From assembly GCF_000715075.1 (NCBI RefSeq), contig NC_134084.1:3288501-3352500 (forward strand): a stretch of 64,000 nt of DNA, read 5' to 3'. Positions 9,329 to 21,018 of the stretch are shown one piece after another. Under the pieces are notes generated by a model. The model made no database searches. It was given only the letters and a program-made list of their open reading frames with translations, and was not told where the DNA came from. The translations under genes were made by a program, and so were the position numbers. Source of the stretch: Nicotiana tabacum. Taxonomy: Eukaryota; Streptophyta; Magnoliopsida; Solanales; Solanaceae. The stretch's first letter is position 1, and the number at the start of each line of letters is the position of its first letter.

Positions 9329-10561
9329 TTATTTACCTTGGTCCTCACGGACTAAAACAGCACTCACCGCGACTTCAGATACAGCCAGATAGATGAGAAA
9401 CTTTTCCCTCACCTTTGGTTTTGCCAATAACGGTGGTTTTGACAAATAAGATTTCAAATTTCTAAGGGCTTGTTGACAATCTTCATTCCATTCAAAATGA
9501 TCTTGTTTTTTAAGTGCAGAGAAAAACTTAAAACACTTTTCTGAGGATTTGGAAATAAATCTCCCCAAAGCTGCAATTCTTCCCGTTAATATTTGGACAT
9601 CCTTTTTATTAGTGAGGATACCCGGGATTTCTTCTATTGCTTTGATCTGAGAAGGATTTACTTCAATACTACGGTTAGAAACAAGAAAACCCAAAAACTT
9701 ACCTGATGCAACTCCAAATGCACATTTTTCTGGGTTGAGTTTCATATTAAATTTTCGCAAAATTTCAAATGTAACAGATAGATGAGAAATATGATCATGA
9801 AACTGTTGGGTTTTGACGAGCATATCGTCTATATATACCTCCATTGTTTTCCCTAAATGTTCTTGGAACATTTTGGTGACCAACCTTTGAAAGGTTGCCC
9901 CAGCATTTTTGAGACCAAAGGGCATTACTTTATAACAGTAAGCCCCCCTGTCTGTGATGAAAGAAGTTTTTTCTTCATCACCAGGATCCATTTTAATTTG
10001 ATTATATCCCTAATATGCATCTAAAAAGCTTAAAAGTTCATGACTTGCGGTTGCATCAATTAGTTGGTCTATATGCGGTAAAGGAAAATAATCTTTTGGA
10101 CAGGCTTTGTTTAGATCGGTATAATCCACACAAACGCGCCACTTACCATTTTTCTTAGGTACGACAACCGTGTTAGCTAGCCAATTAGGATACTTTACCT
10201 CACGGATCGATCCGATTTTTAATAATTTTTGGACCTCATCCTGAATCACCTGGTTCTTGAAAGCACCTTGCTTTCTTTTCTTTTGCTTTATTGGTGTGAA
10301 AGAAGGGTCCTCATTAAGTTTGTGAGTCATCACATCCGGTGGTATCCCTGTCATATCAGCGTGGGACCAAGCAAAACAGTTTATGTTAGCTTTTAAAAAT
10401 TCAATTATCATACCTCGCATGTCTGAGCTTAAATTGGCTCCGACATAAACCTTCCGTTCAAGCCATTGCTCAAATAATATCACTGCCTCGAGCTCTTCAA
10501 TTGTTGTTTTGATGCTTTCATTTTCTTCAGGTTCCTGAATTGTATCAGGCCTCGAGTCCAA
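9329..10561 (-). pseudogene. Reverse transcriptase of Tat element
   Basis: Copies element RNA to DNA. Motifs in order: NTVVVPKKNGKWRVCVDYTD, PLPHIDQLID, a TAG stop (10010) in FLDAY-stop-GYNQI where serine is expected, then MPFGLKNAGATFQRL and the catalytic YIDDM. The thumb region (LGFLVSNRSIEVNPSQIKAI) follows. A TAA (9329) after EDQGK replaces an expected glutamine before SPIYYVSKSLL. All segments from 10561 to 7262 are in one phase. Confidence 0.88.
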
Positions 10562-10639
10562 ATCTGTCTTTTCTTGTTCAGCTGAAGTTTGATTTTTTGC
10601 ACCTTCAATTGTTTCCTATAATTGCTATTTTTCTTTATT

Positions 10640-11282
10640 TACGGTGCTCCAAATCTGTTACAGCGTTGACACTTCTGGCCGTCTGCTGATCCCCGCGAAT
10701 TTGGAAAATTCCCCATGGTGATGGGAATTTAATAACTTGATGTAGAGTTGATGGGACAACATCCATATCGTGTATCCATGGTCTCCCCATGATCATATTG
10801 TAGGCCATTTCCATATCAACTACCTGAAATTTAGTTTCTTTAACAACACCCGTAGCAAAAGTTGTTAGAATTACCTCTCATTTTGTTACCACACTTGAAT
10901 TGTCGAAGCCTGACAAGGTGTGCGCCTTGGGTATCACTTTGTCTTCAGCTTGCATTTCACGTAATACCCTTAGTAGTATAATATTTACGGAACTCCCTGG
11001 ATCAATCAAAACTCGTTTTACATTAGTATCGTGTACAAGTAAAAATATTACCAGAGCGTCATTATGTGGAGTTATCACTCCTTCAGTATCTGCGTCATCG
11101 AATGAAATATTTTCATTTTCTAAGACCTGCCGCACCCGTTTCCCATGTGTAATTGTTACCTTAGAAAACTTGTTGGAGGCTGTGTAGGTTATGCCGTGAA
11201 TATCTTCTCCCCCACTTATCACATTCACTGTCCTCTGTGGTGAAGGAGGCTTTGGTGGCTCTTGCCTATTTTTCATATAGAC
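10640..11282 (-). pseudogene. Aspartic protease region of Tat element
   Basis: Polyprotein-processing protease. The active-site triad region reads RVLIDPGSSVNIILL, where the plant Tat elements usually show D-G/P-G-S-S, and it lies in VITPHNDALVIFLLV context. Stop TGA at 10878 interrupts after SSVVTK, and the frame continues with EVILTTFATGVV. Near 10560-10640 several stops and a one-step frame change separate this part from RT. Confidence 0.7.
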
Positions 11283-12839
11283 TTATTTTCCTTTTTCACT
11301 AAATAACTCAGTGAGGTACCCTTGCTTCAATAGATGATCCACTTCACCCTGCAAGAATCTACATTCTGAAGTTTTGTGCCCGTGATCGTTGTGGAATTCG
11401 CACCAATGATCCGGATTGCGTCTATTTGGATTTGACCGCATCTCTTTTGGCCACCGTACCTTATCTACCATGCTTCTTAAAACAACCACGAGCTCGGAGG
11501 TAGAGACATTAAAATTATATCCATCGAATCGTGCCTTTAAACTTCTGTCATCATCTCGTGATTCTTGTCTGTTTCGATCATTCCTGAATTTCGAAGAAGA
11601 ACCAGAGTCCCTGTTCCTCGATTTTTGATCATATTGCTAGCTATCTTGTTTTGACTGTGGGTCTTTTCCGGTAGGTCCCATATATGGATCGTACCTGTTT
11701 TTACCTGATCTTTTTTCGGTTTCTGATCTTCGGGGACCACCCCTTTCTTCATGATGAAACTTAGGTACAGTATCTTCTTCAATTCGCAGCTTTGTACTAT
11801 ACCTGTTGTAAACATCATTCCACGTGGTTTCAGGAAATTCTCGAAGTCTTTCTTTGAGTCGTCTCGTGGATTCAGAACTTTTGTCATTTAAATTACTTGA
11901 AAAGGCTATTGCAGCCCAGTTGTCAGGCACATGGGGTAGAGTCATTCTTTCACGCTGGAATCTATCAACAAAATCTCTAAGCAACTCCGAATCCCCTTGT
12001 TTGATTTTGAAAATATCTTCCATTCTTTTTTCAACCTTTTGTGCTCCCGAATGTGCTTTAATAAAAGAATCTTCAAGCTCAACAAAAGAATTTATAGAAT
12101 TTTCAGATAAAAGAGAATACCAGGTTAATGCACCCTTGGTGAGTGTTTCTCCAAATTTCTTGACCAGTAGTGATTCAATTTCTTGTTTGGTCAAGTCGTT
12201 GCCTTTCACGCCTGTTGTAAAGGCAGTCACGTGGTCACGTGGGTCTGTAGTACCATCATATTTCGAGATGTCAGACATTTTGAACTTTTTTGGAATTGGA
12301 AGGGGAGCAGCACTTGGCTTCCAAGGTTGTTGTGAGTATTTGTCCATGTCTACTCCTTTTATTACAGGCGGAACTCCAGGGATTTGCTCAATACACTCAT
12401 TTTGTTCCTTAATATGTTTCTGCAAGGTTAGTACTAAATTTTGCAAATATGAATTATTTGAATTACCTGGTCCCCTTTCCTGTGGTTCACTAGTGGTTGC
12501 TCAATTTCCAGAATTAACAAGACCAGAACGGGGATTCTCCAATGTATTATTATTAGGAGTTGGTGTAGGTGGTGCAGTAGGCAATCGACTAACTGGAGCC
12601 TGAAGAGCTTTGCCGACCTGAGCATCAATTAGCTTTTGTAAAGCTTCATTTGTTCCTCCTTCAAAGTGTTCAGATTGTTCTTGTTGATCAGTACGGGATT
12701 CAGTAACAGGAGTGCCTTCACGAGATTGACGTGGTGAATCTGGAGGGGAGGGAACCACGTCGCCTTGATTTTGATGGATTTGATTTTCATGGTTTCCCAA
12801 TGTGTTATTACTGTTATTGTCGGTGTTGTTGTTTGACAT
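11283..12839 (-). pseudogene. Gag of Tat element
   Basis: The capsid precursor. It starts at MSNNNTDNNSNN (12839), just inside the PBS. The N-terminus is asparagine, glutamine and proline rich. A retrotransposon gag domain follows (KYDGTTDPRDHVTAF, ALTWYSLL, LRDFVDRFQRERM) and then a zinc-finger-like CEFHNDHGHKTSEC stretch at about 11390. Stops at 12501 (TGA) and 11637 (TAG) break the frame but not the phase; the frame closes with TAA at 11283. Confidence 0.8.
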
Positions 12840-12886
12840 GGTGATAACAATGGATAAGATATAGCTTAAAAGAAAAGATTATCAGC

Positions 12887-12904
12887 TTCCCGGTAACGGA
12901 ACCA
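12887..12904 (-). other. Primer binding site of Tat element
   Basis: Begins TGGTTCCGTTACCGGG three bases inside the 5' LTR. It matches 14 of 18 positions of the PBS complementary to the plant tRNA-Asp 3' end, so I read it as a decayed tRNA-Asp site. Confidence 0.5.
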
Positions 12905-12907
12905 ATT

Positions 12908-13429
12908 TGCTTAACCAAAAATTTGAATCTTTGGTCAAAACTAAAAAGAAATTCGGGTTACTGATAATCAGGAGACGAAAATAAAATATTTTTGAGAATG
13001 ATGGTAAAGCAGTAAATAGTTTTATATTTCAATAAGATCCCAATAGTATTTCGTATTTTTACAGATGGTGAGTTCTTCTCCTTTTATAGCTAATTCTAGG
13101 AGAAGATGTAATGCCTTTGTCTTAATGAGGCAATTATGAGCAATAAATGACATTAAAAGAAACGTTACACAATCATTTCTTTTTAAATCAAATATTCTAA
13201 CGTATTTGATATTCAATGCTGTATTTAGACTCTTTTACGTCATCAGATTCGTATCTTCAACTTCTTCCGATCTTTGGTCTTGGATAGGTACGACACTCGT
13301 ATCTATTTTAGTAACGGTCCACACCTATGTTGATTTCTTTTTCCTTTATATGTTGTCGCCCGTGCCTCTTGGCTATTTACTGTGTTTTGACCGGTTGACC
13401 ATTCCACGTGTCATGTCACATCACCTACA
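12908..13429 (-). mobile_element. 5' LTR of Tat-type element
   Basis: 522 bp that, read on the minus strand, begins TGTAGGTGATGTGACATGAC and ends GGTTAAGCA. The TG...CA ends, the PBS placed directly inside and an internal TATAAAAG box (13081-13088) define it. It contains a CACGTG-bearing 5' end (ACACGTGG). No second copy is present in the window. Confidence 0.75.
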
Positions 13430-13896
13430 ATGTAAATTCAGTTTTTTCCAATACAGGTATAAGGGTCGAACATGACGTTTGCTTGGTGGACTTAGTAAAG
13501 AAATAAAGTCACGTCCTTGCTATTAGCTATAACTTTTGAAATGATTGTAAGCACTTTATTCTATTAAGTGGTATAAATCAATTGGTATCAGCTTCAACCT
13601 ATGTGTTAGGTTGAAGGATCACCAGACCCCGTAAACTTCGATAGAAATCTTGTATATGTACATGTGTATACCTTAAAAATGGTTAAGTTAAATCAATTGG
13701 CACCCTGAATGCTAAAAGCCTCTAGGAGACACTGATTGAGTAGAATATTATGCTCCCGTCGCGTTAAAATCCTGGATCCGCCTCTGGGTATAAAAGTCAA
13801 GATCATGGTTAAAGTCGCCGATCAATATGCTATATGTGACAGGTGTTGGGAGGGGGAGTTATTGGGTAATGCTGTCATCCTGTCGATGGCAAGGAC
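13430..13896. other. Short spacer with hAT end fragment
   Basis: No gene. It includes AAATCCTGGATCCGCCTCTG (about 13766-13785), a lone right end of the GGCGGATCCAGG hAT-like family also seen at 43.5 kb. Confidence 0.4.
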
Positions 13897-14389
13897 TGTT
13901 AGGTGTTTGCCATAATTTTCTTACCATAGTTGGTTTTCCTATTTGTTGAAGGAAATGAAAATATAATTACCTTAATTGACTTTTCCTTTTTGTAGAAGAA
14001 AATTACAAATCTCCCATATTTGGCTAGTCCTTTTTCTTGTAGGAAAAAGTTTGGAGTTCTATAAATTGAAGATCCGTCCTTCTCATTCAGTAGCATCTAC
14101 AATGTAGCCATAGGGAGCTTGAGAGTCTTGTTTAGGGAGAGAACTTTACGAGACAAGTGTTAATGTGTCACTTGTGTTTGCCTCTTCGTGAGGTTGTTCT
14201 CTCGATATTTTGTACTCTTTTTTTATTATAGTGGATTGCTCATCTCCGTCGTGGACGTAGGTCAGTTGACCGAACCACGTTAATGTTTGTGTCTCTTTTG
14301 GTATATTTCTCTTTTGTTATATGATTTATCGTCGTTCAAGGTTTGTTTTGCTAGCTTGCGAATGACACCTGATTTTTTCGGTCCTAACA
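13897..14389 (+). mobile_element. Solo LTR, family A, perfect TSD
   Basis: 493 bp beginning TGTTAGGTGTTTGCC and ending CGGTCCTAACA, flanked on both sides by AGGAC (13892-13896 and 14390-14394). It has a TATA box (CTATAAATTG, about 14059) and a conserved block GTGGATTGCTCATCTCCGTC. With no internal region, it is a solo LTR left by recombination. The TGTTAG/CTAACA ends suggest Ty1/copia. A reverse-oriented relative interrupts the ERF gene at 45.3 kb. Confidence 0.85.
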
Positions 14390-14394
14390 AGGAC

Positions 14395-15179
14395 TGGGAG
14401 TTGGGATTGGGATTGACAGGTTGAAGCCGTGGTCGATCATGTCGCTTGCTTGATAGATTTGGTTAAGAAATAAAGTTACAACCTACTAGCATGAAGATTG
14501 TTTAATCAGAGTAATGATCGAATATGGCGCTTGTTTTATAGGTTCCGTTAAAAAATAAATTTTACTTATACGATTATAAAATTGAGGTTATCATATGAGA
14601 AAAGAACAAAGATAATTTTCTTAAATTGTGATTGTAAAATAGATATATCCCTAAAGAAATCACCAATCAAACTTCTTCCTTTTATTGTGAAAATTAATAT
14701 AACCCGAAAGAAGTCCAAATCAAATAAAATTCTTATCCTAATTCTTAATTAATGAACTTAAAATTTGTTTAGCTCTACTTTTTTCTTATATTTAATTTAA
14801 TGGATTAATATTATTTGTTAGGTAAGTCTCTAATCCATCACTAAACCCATATATAAAATGTTCTTGCTGCCTCGCCCCTAAATTTGTCGTCCTCTTTTTG
14901 TCTAAATCTATAATCCTTTGACTCGTGCACTTTCCTCAACCACTAGTAGCAAAAAATTAAAAAATAAATAAGTAAATAAATAAAAGTTCACTTCAAAATA
15001 TTTGTCACTTTTCACTTTTGAAAAGTTAAACTAAGTGAACCTTTTAGAAAATCCTAACTTATAGGATATCCATTATATTTGCTTCTGAATAATTAATGCA
15101 ATCTCTAAAAATAAATTGATATATTTTAATTTAACTTTTAAGAGTTTAATTAAATTATTCAAGATAAGTGAGAAATACC
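14395..15179. other. AT-rich intergenic DNA
   Basis: No gene. Two diverged versions of a block with CGCTTG...TTAAGAAATAAAGTTAC (about 14430 and 14520) resemble one at about 13463, so an old repeat is scattered here. Confidence 0.4.
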
Positions 15180-15312
15180 CCACAAAAATATTTGATTTTC
15201 ACTAGGTGTCTGATATTTGCATTGAGCTCCCGACTAATTTAAATTTGCATTGTACAAAATCCATTAAAGGGAAATATTCCCTACCAGAAGTTTTTTCATA
15301 ATCAGTACTTGA
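15180..15312 (-). mobile_element. Decayed SINE, family of the 4.6-kb copies
   Basis: Reads CATTGAGCTCCCGACTAATT, then CCATTAAAGGGAAATATTCC and CCAGAAGTTTTTTC, matching in reverse the central and 3' parts of the 4.6-5.0 kb SINE family. Its B-box end has decayed or been cut. Confidence 0.5.
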
Positions 15313-15314
15313 AT

Positions 15315-15470
15315 CCGATCATTAGGTCACGGGTTCGAGTTATGGAAATAAATTCTTGCAGAAATGCAAGGTAAGACTACATATAATAGATCTTTGTGGT
15401 CCGACCCGTCTTCGAATTCCATACATAACGGGAGCTTAATATAGCAAATTTTTTCTAAACTTGATCCTCC
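15315..15470 (+). mobile_element. TS-type tobacco SINE
   Basis: Carries GGTCACGGGTTCGAG (a pol III B box), CTTGCAGAAATGCAAGGTAA, TCTTTGTGGTCCGACCCGTC and AACGGGAGCTTAATATAGC, the ordered landmarks of the TS SINE family. The 3' tail is degraded. TS SINEs are a Solanaceae marker. Confidence 0.75.
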
Positions 15471-15722
15471 GAGTAAGGGTGAAGAGAGCTTATCGATCTC
15501 ACCGTTACCTTGATGATAAAATACCAAATAATTTGAAATGAGAAAGTAATCTTAAGTAGTCGAAAGTGGAAATACGGAAATGATTCTTTTCTATTTTTTA
15601 TATATTTTGTCATATCTTAGCTTAGGTTGAAGAAAAGACAACAAAAAAGACACACACTAGAATATATTCAACACATTTGTTTTTAATTTCTTGTTTTTAA
15701 GCAATGGTGATGGGGTCGGAAG

Positions 15723-15912
15723 TAGAGGCGGAGCGAGGATTTGAAATTTGTAAGTTTTGAATTTGTCATAGAATTTATAGCTAGTCTTAGTTATTGGGTT
15801 CGCAATTAAATATTTATATATATTTAATAATTTTCTTAAAATAAATATACAATTTATTCAAAAATCATTAGGTTCAACCGAACCCGTATCAAATAGGCTA
15901 GCTCCGCTCCTA
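15723..15912. mobile_element. hAT-like MITE, 190 bp
   Basis: Ends TAGAGGCGGAGCGAGGATTT and GCTCCGCTCCTA are inverted. The flanks GTCGGAAG and GTTGAAAG match at 6 of 8 bases, consistent with an old 8-bp TSD. It is non-coding and AT-rich inside. Confidence 0.6.
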
Positions 15913-15914
15913 GT

Positions 15915-16500
15915 TGAAAGGATGGCTGGTGCAAAGGTTCATTATTCTTTCTGATTGGGGTGAATTAACCATGTGTCTCACAACATGTTAGATTGCAACT
16001 CATGATAGAAATCCTTCATTCATAGGAGAATTTGAACTTTCCATATATAGAAACGAAACTGAAAGAGATAGACTAGAAACGATCTATTTCAATGACCGGG
16101 GCACGTTGGTGTGTCACCAGATTATAGCTGTCCAACGGGATGACATGGGACACCACAGGACGAGACGGGACGATTTGAGCAGGACAAGACAGGGTGAAAA
16201 CTTTAAGGAATGAAGGGATCAGACCTTATCCTATCTGGGATAAACAGAACGACCCGTTCGGCCCGTCCCATCCCATCCCACTAACTACCGGGACGGAACG
16301 CGAGCCCTTAGTGACTAGATCGATGGGGAGCCCATAGGTAGAAACAGTGACCCGTCGAATTTACATGAGAAATCGTCAGTATAAACATAATTTTTAACTA
16401 CGTATAAAAATGAAAATGAACTAATTTTTGGAGCTAAGGTATGTGAAGAATTATTTAAAAGAGTTTACTTTACCGTCACGATTAATAGGTAACACATTCC
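15915..16500. other. Intergenic DNA
   Basis: Nothing gene-like. A local G+C-richer patch around 16140-16310 repeats GGGACG/CGTCCC-type words (CCCGTCCCATCCCATCCC) on both strands, likely a decayed repeat. Confidence 0.4.
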
Positions 16501-16504
16501 CTAT

Positions 16505-16690
16505 TCTTAAGGGTCGTTCGATGTACAAGGCAATCTGCGTTCACGCAAGATTTGAAAAAGGATTATACTTCAAGGCCGTGTGATATAGACGAACTATTCT
16601 AATGCAAGAATTAGTAACTGCTTTCACGGATCAAACTTATGACCTATAATATTCATGAAAATAACTTTACCGTTGCTCCAAAATTTTTAT
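16505..16690 (-). mobile_element. TS-type SINE, reverse orientation
   Basis: Contains CTAATGCAAGAATTAGTAAC, TGCTTTCACGGATCAAAC and CTTTACCGTTGCTCCAAA. These are the reverse complement of the TS 5' region (TTGGAGCAACGGTAAAG, B box and GCTTGCATTAG). Many substitutions mark it as old. Confidence 0.65.
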
Positions 16691-17795
16691 TATTTTTAAT
16701 TCATTATTTTTATTGTTGGGAGGCGGTGGTGGTGGGGTTGAAAGGATAACTTAGGTCCTATTATACTAAAAATTAACTGACTTCATGAGACTGTTAAAGA
16801 CCTTAATTTATTGTTCTTTGTGCTCTTGGGAATGTACCACGTGTCTCATAACATGTTAATTGCAACTAAGTTTCATTTTTTTCATAGGCTTCTTTAAAGT
16901 CAATTAATATATATATATAAAAATTTAACCCTTTTATTGTGTACTTTTGTTTTTAAAATTGTTAGCACTATGTATCTTATACATTTTCTTTTACTTTAAT
17001 CAAGTTATGACATTTTCATTTATTCAATTCAATGTATTAAATATATATTTCTCAATCTTTCGGCACAACGCCATAGTTGTATAACAAAGAATTAAAAATT
17101 ACAAAAGAAATAGACGTTCCTTTCAATAATTTCGGAAAGTACCATGTTCTTTTACATAATTACTTATCACTAAGTTGAAGAAAATCCAATTATATAAAAG
17201 GAAAAAGGTAATTTACTTATTTTGGTGGAAAATTAGTTATTTAATTATTAACGAATAAAATTAGCATATTTGTCCAATTTATAAATGGTTAGAAAAAGTT
17301 GATATGGAGAGATACCTAACAAATTCCACTTCTATTGAACTCATTATTTATTTCATAAAACTTGTTATTATATGGCCTATGACTCCCTAGTCAAATATAG
17401 TTGAATAATTTATAGGAATGAAAGTCAAAATATGAGCAAAGTAAGAGGTTGAGACAAGAGTCAAAGTATGAGCAAAGTAAGAGGTTGGGATGGATTAGGG
17501 CTGTCAAATTTGGCCCAAGCCCAATTGCCCGACCCAATTCGTTCAAGGTTGGATTGGTTATTGACCCGCTTATTTATTAAACTAAACTCATCTTGACCCA
17601 ACCTATCTCAACCCATTACAAATTGGGTTGATTTTTTAGTCAAAGATACTATATATATCCGATGGATATAGCATCCCTTCGTTTTTACCAAAGATTTCGG
17701 ATTTAAGTTCTGACATTAAAAAAAATCTTGATAAAACTTCATACAGTGCTAATTCGAATTAGTCAAGATTCCAATATATCCGTATGAAACATTTA
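16691..17795. other. Intergenic DNA with 36-bp tandem repeat
   Basis: No gene. At 17423-17490 a 36-bp unit with TATGAGCAAAGTAAGAGGTT is present twice. The rest is AT-rich. Confidence 0.5.
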
Positions 17796-19437
17796 CATCA
17801 ACAACAACATACCCAATAAAATCCCACTAGTGGGGTCTGGGGAGGGTAGGATGTACACAGACCTTACCCCCACCCCGGAAGGGTAGAGAGGCTGTTTCCG
17901 GAAGACCCTCGGCTCAACAGGAGATATAATAATTTCAAAAAGACACGAAAGAAGAGATATGTAACAACAAAAAAGCAAGAGACGTGATAATAATATCTTA
18001 AAATAGATCCAATAGGTGAAAGAGAGTGCAATGATATAATCATATGCAAAATAACAAAATAGTATGAACATAACATATACCACTAGCAGACCTAGGCATA
18101 ACTCTATCAGACTACCCGGTACAAAGAGGGAACAACTATGAACTACCCCAAGCCTACAACCCTAATGCTCGACCTTCACGTTTTTCCTATCAAGAGCCAT
18201 GTCCTCGGAAATCTCGAGTCGCGCCATGTCTTGCCTGATCACCTCTCCCCAATTCTTCTTAGGACACTCTCTACCTCTTCTCGTACCTGCCAAAGCCAAC
18301 CGCTCACACCTCCTAACCGGGGAATCTATGGTTCTCCTCCGCACGTGTCCAAACCATCTAAGCCTCACTTCCCGCATCTTGTCGTCCACAGGAGCAACGC
18401 CCACCTTCTCCCTAATAACTTCATTCCTTATCTTATCCAGTTTAGTATGCCCGCACATCCATCTCAACATCCTCATCTCGGATACTTTCATCTTCTGGAT
18501 ATGTGAATTCTTAACTGGCCAACACTCAGCCCCATATAACATAGCCGGCCTAACCACCGCTCTGTAGAACTTACCTTTGAGTTTCAATGGTACTCTCTTA
18601 TCACACAGGACTCTAGATGCTAACCGCCATTTCATCCACTCCACCCCAATGCGGTGCGTGACATCCCCGTCGATCTCCCCATCACCCTGGATAATAGACC
18701 CTAGGTACTTGAAACTTTCTCTTTTGGGGATGACTTGTGAGTCGAGCCTCACCACCCCGTCCGCTTCCCCCGACATACCGCTGAACTTACACTCCAGATA
18801 TTCCGTCTTGGTCCTACTCAACTTGAAACCTTTGGACTCCAGAGCCTGCCTCCACACCTCCAATCTCTCATTAACACCGCTACACGACTCATCGATCAAA
18901 ACTATATCATCAGCGAACAACATACACCATGACACCTCCCCTTGAATATGGTGTGTCAAGGCATCCATCGTCAGAGCAAATAAGAAAGGGCTAAGCGCAG
19001 ATCCTTGGTGTAACCCCATAATCATTGGAAAAAGTTCTGTGTCACCTCCCGCAGTCTTGACCTGAGTCTTAGCTCCATCATACATATCCTTTATCGATTC
19101 AATGTATGCTACCGACACCCCTTTCACTTCCAGGCATCGCCAAAGAACGTCCCTAGGGACCCTGTCATACGCCTTTTCTAGGTCAATAAACACCATGTGC
19201 AAATCCCTCTTCCTCTCCCTGTGTTTTTCCACCAACCTCCTTATCAGGTGGATAGCTTCCGTAGTAGAACGTCCCGACATGAATCCGAACTGATTTTCAG
19301 AAATAGATACCGCCCTCCTCACCCTCCCTTCCACCACCCTCTCCCAAACTTTCATGGTATGACTTAACAACTTGATGTCCCTATAATTGTTACAATTCTG
19401 GATATCGCCTTTGTTCTTAAACAGTGGAATCAACAAA
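17796..19437 (-). mobile_element. RTE-type LINE, 5'-truncated
   Basis: A non-LTR retrotransposon: RT coding region, then a 3' region of about 350 bp ending in a (TTG)n-like tail (CAACAACAACAT on the plus strand). The upstream limit is abrupt at 19437, just before the RT motif [10 protein letters not shown], typical of incomplete target-primed reverse transcription. Its last 100 bp match the SINE at 22.4 kb. Confidence 0.85.
18162..19436 (-). CDS. RTE LINE reverse transcriptase (partial)
   Basis: An uninterrupted 424-codon frame. Motifs: [50 protein letters not shown] and the catalytic FADD at about residues 174-177. It continues into the C-terminal region with [19 protein letters not shown] and RWFGHVRRR. 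The endonuclease part, which should lie upstream, is missing. The last few codons (DRKNVKVEH) depart from the expected end, suggesting a late frameshift. It begins with TTG only because the sequence is truncated there. The frame is open over this length, so the copy is fairly young. Confidence 0.85.
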   Translation of the reverse strand: MLIPLFKNKGDIQNCNNYRDIKLLSHTMKVWERVVEGRVRRAVSISENQFGFMSGRSTTEAIHLIRRLVEKHRERKRDLHMVFIDLEKAYDRVPRDVLWRCLEVKGVSVAYIESIKDMYDGAKTQVKTAGGDTELFPMIMGLHQGSALSPFLFALTMDALTHHIQGEVSWCMLFADDIVLIDESCSGVNERLEVWRQALESKGFKLSRTKTEYLECKFSGMSGEADGVVRLDSQVIPKRESFKYLGSIIQGDGEIDGDVTHRIGVEWMKWRLASRVLCDKRVPLKLKGKFYRAVVRPAMLYGAECWPVKNSHIQKMKVSEMRMLRWMCGHTKLDKIRNEVIREKVGVAPVDDKMREVRLRWFGHVRRRTIDSPVRRCERLALAGTRRGRECPKKNWGEVIRQDMARLEISEDMALDRKNVKVEH

Positions 19438-19490
19438 CCTAAAGCAATTGAGATTCAAAATTATAACCTAAAGCAATTTGAACAACTTAG

Positions 19491-19795
19491 AGCCCATTTA
19501 GACATAAGAAATTATTTCCTTTTTTCCAAAATAATTTCACTTTTTTTCGAAATCAACGTTTGTTCATAAAATTTTCAATTTTTACTTGAAGATAAATTTT
19601 GAATTTTTTTGAAAATTTGAAAAACTCCAAAAAACTGTCTTTCAAAATTTTCACTCAAATATACTCACAAAACTTAAAAAACAACCCAAAATTATATTTA
19701 TGTCCAAACACAACTTTAAATTTCAAATACCATTTTTAGTTGAAATTTTTTTTCACCCTATTTTAAAATTTTACAATTCTTATGTCCAAACGCCC
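19491..19795. mobile_element. MITE with GGACATAAGAA ends
   Basis: Inverted ends AGCCCATTTAGACATAAGAA and TTCTTATGTCCAAACGCCC, flanked by ACTTAG and ACTTAA. The interior is AT-rich and partly self-complementary. The GCGTTTGGACATAA end recurs at 20.75-21.02 kb and 21.39 kb. Confidence 0.65.
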
Positions 19796-19826
19796 ACTTA
19801 ATTCTACCACAATTCTAGAAATTTTC

Positions 19827-19827
<1 letters not shown>

Positions 19828-19887
<60 letters not shown>
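19828..19887. repeat. (TA)n microsatellite
   Basis: About 30 TA units without interruption. Confidence 0.95.
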
Positions 19888-19890
<3 letters not shown>

Positions 19891-20749
19891 AGACAAGACT
19901 TCAAATTCAACTTTCCCTAAACCCAAAAGGCATTCAAGTTCTTGTGTTCAAACATACATTCCCCTTGACTTGGGTCTTTCTGATTTAATTGTCACTACAT
20001 ATTTTGACACATTTAAAGTCTTCAACTCATTGTTGAATTTCGATATACGAATATATATCGCGTGAACTTGCAATATGCCTTATAAAATATTTTATTTTTC
20101 TTTCTTATTTCGCATTGAATTTGCCTAAGGTATAATATTATGTCTTTCAAAATTTTGTCAGCCTAAAAATCTGTCAGTTAATTTTTTTAACTCGCCATCG
20201 TCATCCCACCTTCCGTCATGAGCGTCATAGATTAGAGGTATTAATACAATATTGTCTCCGATTCACATTCTCATTAATTATTACGTATTTTTTCAGTATT
20301 ATTCTTGAAATATTGTGTATCACATTTTAAAGTAACTTGAAGTTAAAAAACCTTGGTTTAACAATATCATTTCTCGCCAAAATTAATTAACATGAGGATG
20401 AGGTCTTTTAATTAGCAAGGTAGAAGTACTACATAAAAGTTTCAATTTGTGTGTATTACTTTTTTTGTTTATTTTAGGCAGAATATTTTTCTAATTTGTT
20501 TAAAAAATATTATATTTTTATATTTAGTAAATTCTTAGTTCCAATAGTTTTATTTTTTCTTTAATGATACATCCTTTACGAATATTATAACATTTCTAAG
20601 ATCGCAAGTTTTAAACTGTATTTTAATAATGTTACACACATTTAGTTTAAAACTATAAATTTTAAAAATCTTCCTTAATCCCAATCTTTGGTTTAGGATG
20701 GATTCGAAATTGATATATTTCTAAATTTCGTGCCTAGAAAAACTAAAGA
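19888..20749. other. AT-rich intergenic DNA
   Basis: No gene or clear repeat recognised. Confidence 0.5.
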
Positions 20750-21018
20750 CCCGTTTGTTCATAGATTTATTTTTTTCCAAAAACATGTTGTCCATAAAAT
20801 TTTGTAAGTTTTTGGAATCTTTTTGAAAATGAGTTTTTCAAAAATCAAAAAATGGTCAAAACAACTTTTATTTTTTTTTTAAAAAAATTACAAAACTGCA
20901 ATATTTTTTCCAGTGAACTGCATGTCCAAACATAATTTTAAATTCTCAATACTATTTTCAAACTTAATTCCAAAAATTACGTTTTTTCAAAAAATTATAA
21001 TTTTTATGTCCAAACGCT
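20750..21018. mobile_element. MITE, same family as 19.5 kb
   Basis: Left end CCGTTTGTTCATAGATTT and right end ATTTTTATGTCCAAACG are inverted, with A/T homopolymer-rich interior. Same end sequence as the 19.5-kb element. Confidence 0.6.

Larger units (their letters stand above)
5441..13429 (-). mobile_element. Ty3/gypsy retrotransposon, Tat-type, 3'-truncated
   Basis: Order on the minus strand: 5' LTR (12908-13429), PBS, gag, protease, RT, RNase H, second archaeal-type RNase H, integrase, spacer and antisense ORF. The second RNase H and the antisense ORF together point to the Tat lineage. No 3' LTR exists to the left, so the element is truncated and cannot be dated from LTR divergence. gag-pol is interrupted by eight in-frame stops and one frame change, so it is dead. 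Confidence 0.8.

Noticed and set aside
12434..12628. Small minus-strand frame rich in leucine and isoleucine
   Set aside because: Out of phase with the gag frame that covers it and without domain.
18138..18945. Plus-strand open frames of about 120 codons
   Set aside because: They lie antisense to the LINE reverse transcriptase, whose motifs are clear on the minus strand; the plus frames have no domain.
19828..19887. Open frame across the (TA)n tract
   Set aside because: It encodes only an alternating Tyr-Ile run from the microsatellite.
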